Assembly: GCA_004297635.1 (NCBI GenBank)
Contig: SCUQ01000427.1
Span: forward strand, 1 to 11,935
Direction: 5' to 3'
Origin: Rhizorhabdus sp.
GTDB lineage: Bacteria; Pseudomonadota; Alphaproteobacteria; Sphingomonadales; Sphingomonadaceae
Length of the DNA: 11,935 nucleotides
Every line of letters starts with the position of its first letter. The first letter of the stretch is position 1. A program made the position numbers and the translations under genes. The notes beneath the pieces were generated by a model that had not been told where the DNA came from, did no database searches, and saw only the letters and a program-made list of their open reading frames with translations. Below, in pieces: positions 6,470 to 10,991 of the stretch.

Positions 6470-7752
6470 CAGGCCACCATAGCGCGGCGGTCATGATGAC
6501 GCGACCACCATAGTGCGGCGAGGCTGACCAGCGCCGAGGCGCTCAGATAATAGCCGACGAAGCCCAGTCCGCCGCGATCGGCCAGCCACTGCGCCACGGC
6601 GGGCACCGGCGCCGCGCCGAGGATGCCGGCGATGTTGAAGGTCATCGACGCCCCGGTATAGCGCACGCGCGGCGGGAACAGCGACGGCAGGAAGGCACCG
6701 AGCGGCCCATAGACGAAGCCCATCATGAACAGCGCCAGCGCCAGCCAGACCGAGATGACCGGCAGCGCGCCGCTCAGGAACATCGGCCCCATCATCAGGC
6801 CGGTCGCGATCGTTCCGACGCAGCCGCAGATCAGCACATAGCGGGGGCTCCTCACGTCGGACCACCAGCCCGCCAGCAATATGCCCGCTGCCATGAACAG
6901 GATCGTCACCAACTGCACGCCCAGGAAGGTTTCCTTGGAAATGCCCAGCGTCTTGGTGCCGTAGCCGAGCGCGAAGGCGGTCGCGAGATAATAGGTGGCA
7001 AAGCAGGCGACCGCGGCGAAGGTGCCCGCGACGGTCGGCACGAGATGGCTGCGGAACAGCTCCGCGATCGGGACGCGTGCAGGCTCGGCCTCGGCCAGCG
7101 CCGCCTGGAAGGCGGGGGTCTCGGTCAGCTTCAGCCGCACCCACAGGCCGACGCCGACGAGCAGCGCGGATCCCAGAAAGGGCAGGCGCCAGCCCCAGTC
7201 CATGAACTGCTGCTGCGTCATCGCCACGCCGAGGATCAGGAACAGCCCGTTGGCGGCGATGAAGCCGACCGGCGCGCCCAATTGCGGAAACATGCCATAG
7301 CGGCCCCGCCAGCCGGGTGGAGCGTTTTCCACCGCGAGCAGCGCTGCCCCGCCCCATTCGCCGCCGAGGCCGAAGCCCTGGCCGAAGCGCAGGACGGCGA
7401 GGAGCAGCGCGCCGATCCATCCGGCGGTCTCATAGGACGGCAGGAAGGCGATCAGCAGGGTCGACATGCCCATCACCATCAACGAGGCGACGAGCGTCGA
7501 CTTGCGGCCGATGCGGTCGCCGAAATGGCCGAACGCCCAGGCGCCGAGCGGGCGCGAGAGAAAGGCGAGGCCCAGCAGCGTGTAGGACCAGATCAGCTGG
7601 GTCGACGGCTCGAACCCGCCAAAGAACAGTGGCCCGAAGACGAGTGAGGCGGCGGTCGCGAAGATGTAGAAATCATAGAACTCGACCGACGTGCCGGTAA
7701 GGCTGGCGAGCAATATGCGCCGCGTCGACGGTGGCTGGATGCTGTCGGCCAT
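6469..7752 (-). CDS. Major facilitator transporter of the metabolite:H+ symporter (MHS) type
   Basis: This 427-residue protein, with about 12 hydrophobic segments, sits in the inner membrane. Signs of the MHS group (ShiA, KgtP, ProP relatives) are the opening GTSVEFYDFYIFATAASLVF in TM1, motif A GHFGDRIGRK (75-84) between TM2 and TM3, and RFGQGFGLGGEWGGA (122-136) in TM4. MHS carriers take up organic acids, shikimate, betaine or similar compounds with protons; the substrate cannot be named from this sequence. The ATG at 7752 has a good Shine-Dalgarno (AAGAGGGA) 5-6 bases upstream, part of which lies in a hairpin (7759-7794). The downstream VWA gene starts in the stop codon (TGATG), so the two are probably co-transcribed and translationally coupled. 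No catabolic genes lie nearby to suggest a substrate. Confidence 0.93.
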   Translation of the reverse strand: MADSIQPPSTRRILLASLTGTSVEFYDFYIFATAASLVFGPLFFGGFEPSTQLIWSYTLLGLAFLSRPLGAWAFGHFGDRIGRKSTLVASLMVMGMSTLLIAFLPSYETAGWIGALLLAVLRFGQGFGLGGEWGGAALLAVENAPPGWRGRYGMFPQLGAPVGFIAANGLFLILGVAMTQQQFMDWGWRLPFLGSALLVGVGLWVRLKLTETPAFQAALAEAEPARVPIAELFRSHLVPTVAGTFAAVACFATYYLATAFALGYGTKTLGISKETFLGVQLVTILFMAAGILLAGWWSDVRSPRYVLICGCVGTIATGLMMGPMFLSGALPVISVWLALALFMMGFVYGPLGAFLPSLFPPRVRYTGASMTFNIAGILGAAPVPAVAQWLADRGGLGFVGYYLSASALVSLAALWWSRHHDRRAMVA

Positions 7753-7758
7753 GGAAAT

Positions 7759-7794
7759 CCCTCTTACCCGCGCCGGGATTGGCGCGGGAGAGGG
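7759..7794 (-). promoter_or_regulatory. Leader hairpin covering the Shine-Dalgarno of the transporter-VWA operon
   Basis: In the - strand RNA, CCCUCU (complement of 7789-7794) pairs perfectly with AGAGGG (complement of 7759-7764), which is the core of the Shine-Dalgarno. The next 8 bp (7767-7774 with 7781-7788, CCCGCGCC/GGCGCGGG) also pair perfectly, closed by a 6-nt loop. The only interruption is a 2-nt bulge (UA, 7765-7766). The structure ends 6 bases before the start codon and would block ribosome binding. It lacks a T tract, so it does not look like a terminator. Regulation by temperature, RNA chaperone or protein is inference. Confidence 0.6.
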
Positions 7795-7814
7795 GGCGGG
7801 TCAAGCAGCTATGC

Positions 7815-7840
7815 GGCCCCTCCCGCCGAGTTAAGGGGCC
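7815..7840 (-). terminator. Weak hairpin after the 171-residue glycine-zipper gene
   Basis: A perfect 7-bp inverted repeat (GGCCCCT/AGGGGCC, read on the - strand) with a 12-nt loop begins 10 bases beyond the stop codon. No T tract follows. It would lie in the gap before the transporter leader, so it may separate the two transcripts. Confidence 0.35.
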
Positions 7841-7850
7841 CAATGGCGGC

Positions 7851-8366
7851 TCAGCGGCACTTCACCTCGCCGCGATCGACCGACCGGCCGAGCGCACCGC
7901 CGGCAACTGCGCCGAGGATCGTGCCCAGGGTCGACGAGCGGCCATTGTCGATCGCATTGCCGAGCAGGCCACCGGCGACCGCGCCGACGATCAGGCCGGT
8001 CGTGCCGTCCGAGCGCCGGCAATAATAGCGACCGTTGCTGCCGCGATAGATGCGGTCGTTGCGGGTCAGGCGGCGCTCCTGATAGTAGCGGCCGTCGCGA
8101 TAATAGCGGTCCGCATAATAGCGTCCGCCGGCGCGCCTGTCGGGGCGGTTCCAGTCATATTGGCGATAGTCGCGCCAAGCCTCGCGCCGGTCGCGGCGGG
8201 CCTCCTTGATGTCGCGGCGGGCCTCGCGCACGTCGCGCCGGGTTTCGCGGCGATCTTCACGCCACTCGCGGCGATCCTCGCGGCTCTGGGCGGCGGCGGG
8301 CTGGATGGCGATCGTCGCCGGGGCGATGGTCGCGGTCATGGCGATCGCCATGATGAACTTGCGCAT
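7851..8366 (-). CDS. Exported Arg/Asp-rich glycine-zipper 2TM protein (paralogue A)
   Basis: This is a 171-residue protein with a signal peptide (residues 1-26, ending QPAAA). Mature residues ~29-66 are almost only charged (RREWREDRRETRRD and similar) with a helical heptad-like look. A Tyr/Arg-rich stretch follows (RYYADRYYRDGRYYQERR), then LTRNDRIYRG, then the glycine-zipper module: C116 RRSDGTTG, zipper GAVAGGLLG, a linker with IDNGR, zipper GAVAGGALG and C170 near the end. Glycine-zipper 2TM domains, as in the rickettsial 17-kDa antigen, are thought to insert in or associate with the outer membrane; the exact role is unknown. I start at the ATG at 8366: AGGAG lies 7 bases upstream and the signal peptide begins there, while the longer frame from 8399 has no such support. 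It is a close paralogue of the gene at 9104-9622. Confidence 0.85.
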   Translation of the reverse strand: MRKFIMAIAMTATIAPATIAIQPAAAQSREDRREWREDRRETRRDVREARRDIKEARRDRREAWRDYRQYDWNRPDRRAGGRYYADRYYRDGRYYQERRLTRNDRIYRGSNGRYYCRRSDGTTGLIVGAVAGGLLGNAIDNGRSSTLGTILGAVAGGALGRSVDRGEVKCR

Positions 8367-8399
8367 TGTAAATCTCCTGTCCGATGGGGACGGAGGCAC

Positions 8400-8430
8400 A
8401 ACGGAAGGGCGCCGCCTAAGGTTGCGTGAA
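8400..8430 (-). promoter_or_regulatory. Promoter-like block of paralogue A, shared with paralogue B
   Basis: The - strand reads TTCACGCAACC, 12 bases, then CTTCCGTT, ending 33 bases before the start codon. Read as an ECF-type promoter it is GCAAC-N17-CGTT, one mismatch from the EcfG consensus GGAAC-N16/17-CGTT. The same arrangement at almost the same distance precedes the paralogue at 9622, which supports a real function. Confidence 0.5.
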
Positions 8431-8474
8431 CCCCATATTACGCCGCGTTCAGCGGGGAGACAGGACCGTTTATC

Positions 8475-8888
8475 CTATTTGCACTTCGCCGATCGCTGCT
8501 CGATTTCCCGTCCGAGCAGCGCGCCGCCGCCGCCGCCGATGAGCGTGCCTGCCGCGCGGTGGCGGCCGCCGTCGATGACGTTGCCGAGCAGCCCGCCCGC
8601 TACGGCACCGAGGATCGCGCCGGTCGTGCCGCTAGGCTTCGCGCAGTCGACCCCGGGTACGGGCGCGCGCGTCTCTCCGGCGGCGCTGGCGTGGCTGTCC
8701 TCCCAGCGCCGGGCATCGTCCGTGCGGGTGGCCCCCGTCGTCGCCCCTGCCGGGGGAATATCGTCGAGAAAGTCGTCGGGAAGCGCGGTGAGATTACGGC
8801 CGTCGGCGGGCGGCAGGCTCACCGCGCCGGCACCGGCTGCAGCGGCCAGGGCGACGGTAAGCACGGCGGTCTGGATGATCATACGCAT
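8475..8888 (-). CDS. Short exported glycine-zipper 2TM protein
   Basis: This is a 137-residue protein with a signal peptide (about residues 1-23, Ala-rich). Residues 25-80 are a low-complexity, probably disordered spacer rich in Ala, Thr, Asp and Pro, without the Arg/Asp tract of its neighbours. The C-terminal module is C82-AKPSGTTG, zipper GAVAGGLLG, linker VIDGGRH, zipper GGGGGALLG, and C136 as the last residue but one. It has the same 53-residue gap between the cysteines as the two paralogues, while its VIDGGRH linker matches the repeat protein at 9827. Three in-frame ATGs occur (8894, 8888, 8882); AGGGAG lies 6 bases before the one at 8888, which I choose. The role is unknown; it is probably an envelope protein. 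Confidence 0.82.
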   Translation of the reverse strand: MRMIIQTAVLTVALAAAAGAGAVSLPPADGRNLTALPDDFLDDIPPAGATTGATRTDDARRWEDSHASAAGETRAPVPGVDCAKPSGTTGAILGAVAGGLLGNVIDGGRHRAAGTLIGGGGGALLGREIEQRSAKCK

Positions 8889-8906
8889 CGGCATCTCCCT
8901 GGGCCA

Positions 8907-8936
8907 TTCATCCGCCAGGCGAGGTTAGTGCGTCAA
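8907..8936 (-). promoter_or_regulatory. Possible housekeeping promoter of the 137-residue gene
   Basis: TTGACG (complement of 8931-8936), an 18-base spacer and GATGAA (complement of 8907-8912) resemble -35 and -10 boxes. The -35 is good (5 of 6), the -10 poor (3 of 6). The position, between the terminator of the previous gene and this gene's Shine-Dalgarno, fits. It does not share the block found before the two paralogues. Confidence 0.3.
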
Positions 8937-8950
8937 CCCGTAACGAACGC

Positions 8951-8982
8951 ACGAAAGGCCCGGCGGCCGAAGCCGCCGGACC
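8951..8982 (-). terminator. Intrinsic terminator of paralogue B with a UUCG loop
   Basis: On the - strand GGTCCGGCGGC and GCCGCCGGGCC form an 11-bp stem (one G-U pair) closed by a TTCG tetraloop in the very stable cUUCGg context. TTTCGT follows. It lies about 120 bases beyond the stop codon of the 9104-9622 gene and ahead of the next gene's promoter region. Confidence 0.65.
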
Positions 8983-9103
8983 CTCGTCGTCCGCATATCC
9001 GCGAACGGTCCTGATCGATGGTGCCGGCCGGCCGCCACGGGGGGCTCAGAAGCGCCCGGGCCGGATATCGATCCTGTCCGCCACGGATAAGATGCGGCTC
9101 AGC

Positions 9104-9622
9104 TCAGCGGCAGCGGGCGTCGCCGCGGTCGATCGAACGGCCGATCGCAGCACCGCCGCCCGCGCCCAGGATAGTGATCAGCGTGGTAGACCGGCCGTTG
9201 GCCAGCTGGTTGCCGAGCAGCCCGCCGGCGAGCGCGCCGATGATCAGGCCGGTGGTGCCATCCTCGCGGCGGCAATAATAGCGCCCGTCATTGCCGCGAT
9301 AGATGCGATCGTTGCGGGTCAGCCGGCGCTCGCGATAGCTGGCATCATTGCGGTAATAGCGCGCGGCATCATAGCGGTTGCCATAGCGCGGATCGGGGCG
9401 GTTATAATCGTAGCGGCTGTAATTGCGCCATGCGTCGCGACGCGCATCGCGGCGGTCGTCGCGCCGTTCCGCGCGGCGATCCTGCCGGTCGTCGCGGCGA
9501 TCGGCGCGATCGTCGCGACGTTGCTCGCGTCGGTCATGCTGCGACCAGCCCTGTTGGGCCATGGCCGGTATCGATGGCATGACCGTTGCGGCCAGGGCGG
9601 CCGCGATGATGAACCTGCGCAT
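9104..9622 (-). CDS. Exported Arg/Asp-rich glycine-zipper 2TM protein (paralogue B)
   Basis: This is a 172-residue protein with a signal peptide (residues 1-22, ending MPSIPAMA). Residues 29-66 form a nearly pure Arg/Asp polyampholyte (RRDDRADRRDDRQDRR). A Tyr/Arg/Asn stretch follows, then RRLTRNDRIYRGNDGRYY shared nearly word for word with paralogue A. The zipper module is C117-RREDGTTG, GALAGGLLG, linker LANGR, GAGGGAAIG and C171. Probable location is the envelope, perhaps anchored by the zippers with the charged tract exposed; the function is unknown. RcnB-like annotations are sometimes given to such charged exported proteins, but no metal-binding pattern is visible. The ATG at 9622 has AAGGA 9 bases upstream. 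It is divergent from the repeat gene at 9827, over a 204-base gap holding both promoters. Confidence 0.86.
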   Translation of the reverse strand: MRRFIIAAALAATVMPSIPAMAQQGWSQHDRREQRRDDRADRRDDRQDRRAERRDDRRDARRDAWRNYSRYDYNRPDPRYGNRYDAARYYRNDASYRERRLTRNDRIYRGNDGRYYCRREDGTTGLIIGALAGGLLGNQLANGRSTTLITILGAGGGAAIGRSIDRGDARCR

Positions 9623-9656
9623 TTCGGATTATCCTTCGGGATAGTTGCGGGTTCAA

Positions 9657-9686
9657 AACGAAGCCTGATCGCAATGGTTGCGTGAA
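9657..9686 (-). promoter_or_regulatory. Promoter-like block of paralogue B, shared with paralogue A
   Basis: The - strand reads TTCACGCAACC, 12 bases, then CTTCGTT, ending 34 bases before the start codon. As an ECF-type promoter it is GCAAC-N16-CGTT. It is nearly identical in layout to 8400-8430 while the spacer bases differ, which suggests that the boxes are under selection. Confidence 0.5.
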
Positions 9687-9756
9687 TATAAAACTACCGT
9701 CCATTCACCCCTGCGACAGACAAGCAATATTTGTTTCCGAACGTATCCGAAACAAC

Positions 9757-9781
9757 GGAACCATGCGGAAGGACATTCGTC
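9757..9781 (+). promoter_or_regulatory. EcfG-type (general stress response) promoter candidate
   Basis: GGAAC (9757-9761), 16 bases, CGTC (9778-9781). The alphaproteobacterial EcfG sigma factor recognises GGAAC-N16/17-CGTT, so only the last base differs. The start codon at 9827 lies 45 bases beyond, giving a leader of roughly 40 bases with AGGAG at 9814-9818. This predicts induction of the repeat protein in the PhyR/NepR/EcfG stress response. Confidence 0.6.
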
Positions 9782-9826
9782 TTTGCGACATCGGATCGAT
9801 ACGGATCGATTCCAGGAGAGCAGATC

Positions 9827-10843
9827 ATGAAGACCTATATTCTAGCCGCCGGCATTGCCGCTGCCGCCCTCGTATCGACACAGGCGAACGCAGCAACCGT
9901 CTGCAAGCAGGACAATACCGGCCGCACCGTTGCGACCATCGCCGGCGCCGGCATCGGCGCCATCCTCGGCCGGGTGATCGATGGCGGCCGTCACAAGGAG
10001 GTCGGTACGATCGGCGGCGCCATCGCCGGCGGCATTGCGGGCAACCAGCTGGCCAAGGATGATCGCCCGCGCTGCGACGTCGCCTATGGCTATTATGATG
10101 AAAGCGGCCGTTGGCACGCCAACCGCATCGATGCGAACACGGCACGCGGCTATTATGATCGCAACAACAACTGGGTCGAAGGCGCGCCCAACGGCTATTA
10201 TGACAATAACAACCGCTGGGTCGCATTCAACGGCGATGCCCAATATGCCGGCTATCGCGATCGCGACGGCCGCTATGTCCCGGTGGGCGTGAGCGGCTAT
10301 TATGCCGCCGATGGCCAGTGGGTGCAGGCGACCGCGCCGGGCTATTATGACAGCCGTGGCCGCTGGGTCGCGGGTCCCGCCTCGGGCAGCTACGACGCCA
10401 ATGGCCGCTGGATTCCCGGCAGCGCCAGCGGCACTCCTACCGGCTATTGGGAAGCACGCCGCTTCCCCGGCTATTATGACACGAACGGCCGCTGGGTCCG
10501 CGGCGAGGTGATGGGCTATTATGACGCGCGCGGCCGCTGGGTCTCCACCGGCACCGTCGATCGCCCGCAGAGCGTCGCCTATGGCCGCAACCAGGATGTC
10601 CGCACCCGCGAGGCGCGCATCGCCGAACGGATCGACCGCCAGCGCAGCCGCGGCGTGATCAGCAGTTCGGAAGCGCGCCGCGCCCGCAACGAGCTCGCCT
10701 CGATCCGCGCCGATGAGCAGCGCATGCGCCGCTCGGGCAATCGCTTCACAGCGAACGAGGAATCGGTGATTCACCAGCGCCTCGACGCGCTGACCCAGCA
10801 GTTGCGGGCGGACCGCAACGATGGGGACAATTGGGCGGGCTGA
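9827..10843 (+). CDS. Exported glycine-zipper protein with ten GYYDxxGRWV repeats and a charged helical C-terminus
   Basis: This is a 338-residue protein with three parts after a signal peptide (residues 1-22, ending TQANA). First, a glycine-zipper module from C26 to C83 with GAGIGAILG, VIDGGRH and GGAIAGGIAGN. Second, residues 88-240 hold ten copies of a GYYDxxGRWV motif, mostly with a 15-residue period, rich in Tyr, Trp and Gly. Third, residues ~255-332 are a charged helical region (ARIAERIDRQRSRGVISSSE, RARNELASIRADEQRMRR, VIHQRLDALTQQLR), a tail I recall from other sphingomonad secreted proteins. The start at 9827 has AGGAG 8 bases upstream and the signal peptide; the open frame from 9731 runs through the promoter and is rejected. 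A strong terminator follows. It is likely an envelope or surface protein. The aromatic repeats might bind polysaccharide or stack into a beta structure; that is inference. The family as a whole is not one I can name. Confidence 0.86.
   Translation: MKTYILAAGIAAAALVSTQANAATVCKQDNTGRTVATIAGAGIGAILGRVIDGGRHKEVGTIGGAIAGGIAGNQLAKDDRPRCDVAYGYYDESGRWHANRIDANTARGYYDRNNNWVEGAPNGYYDNNNRWVAFNGDAQYAGYRDRDGRYVPVGVSGYYAADGQWVQATAPGYYDSRGRWVAGPASGSYDANGRWIPGSASGTPTGYWEARRFPGYYDTNGRWVRGEVMGYYDARGRWVSTGTVDRPQSVAYGRNQDVRTREARIAERIDRQRSRGVISSSEARRARNELASIRADEQRMRRSGNRFTANEESVIHQRLDALTQQLRADRNDGDNWAG
10088..10546 (+). repeat. Tandem coding repeat, ten GYYDxxGRWV units with a mostly 45-base period
   Basis: Units begin at bases 10088, 10148, 10193, 10250, 10295, 10340, 10385, 10442, 10469 and 10514 (residues 88, 108, 123, 142, 157, 172, 187, 206, 215, 230). 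Steps are 20, 15, 19, 15, 15, 15, 19, 9 and 15 residues. Seven copies share the DNA word GGCTATTATG, so amplification was by duplication. Copies 4 (GYRDRDGRYV), 7 (GSYDANGRWI) and 8 (GYWEARRFP, half-length) have diverged. Confidence 0.9.
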
Positions 10844-10864
10844 TCGCGTCCGGCCGACCAGATG

Positions 10865-10897
10865 ATGGGGCGGAGCTTCGCGGCTCCGCCCCATTTT
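10865..10897 (+). terminator. Strong intrinsic terminator after the repeat-protein gene
   Basis: A perfect 12-bp stem (ATGGGGCGGAGC/GCTCCGCCCCAT, 10865-10876 with 10883-10894) has a 6-nt loop and is followed by TTTT. It begins 21 bases after the TGA stop. Confidence 0.85.
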
Positions 10898-10943
10898 CAT
10901 ATCCGCCGTCATCAACGTGGCGATCGGGCCGGGCGAAGAGAGG

Positions 10944-10977
10944 CGGGAAGCCGCGCTGCCTCAAATCTCGCTTCCCG
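10944..10977 (-). terminator. Terminator candidate after the SCPU gene
   Basis: A perfect 8-bp inverted repeat (CGGGAAGC/GCTTCCCG) with an 18-nt loop starts 14 bases beyond the stop codon on the - strand and is followed by a pyrimidine-rich CCTCTCTTCG. The long loop makes the call modest. Confidence 0.4.
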
Positions 10978-10991
10978 TCGATGGAAGCCGT

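Noticed and set aside
5399..6496. Long + strand open frame (365 codons) opposite the VWA gene
   Set aside because: Antisense shadow. The - strand protein has recognisable VWA motifs and a coupled start; this one has none.
8431..8474. Possible terminator after the 137-residue gene (CCGC...GCGG and CCCC...GGGG)
   Set aside because: Only 4-bp stems that can be paired in several ways, with no T tract; not strong enough to list.
7731..9685. + strand frames (7731-8429, 8206-8928, 9092-9685) opposite the glycine-zipper genes
   Set aside because: Composition mirrors the Arg/Asp and Gly/Ala codons of the - strand genes, which have signal peptides and Shine-Dalgarno sites.
9731..9826. 32-codon N-terminal extension of the repeat protein
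   Set aside because: It covers the EcfG-like promoter and lies before a proper Shine-Dalgarno and signal peptide start at 9827.
10088..10546. Regular 45-base periodicity suggestive of a CRISPR array or satellite
   Set aside because: The period is in frame, units encode a conserved GYYDxxGRWV motif and the gaps are not unique spacers, so it is a coding repeat.
9842..10915. Long - strand open frame (357 codons) rich in Ala, Ile and Val opposite the repeat gene
   Set aside because: The Ile/Val/Ala runs are the reverse translation of GYYD and glycine-rich codons. It runs through the terminator and lacks a ribosome site.
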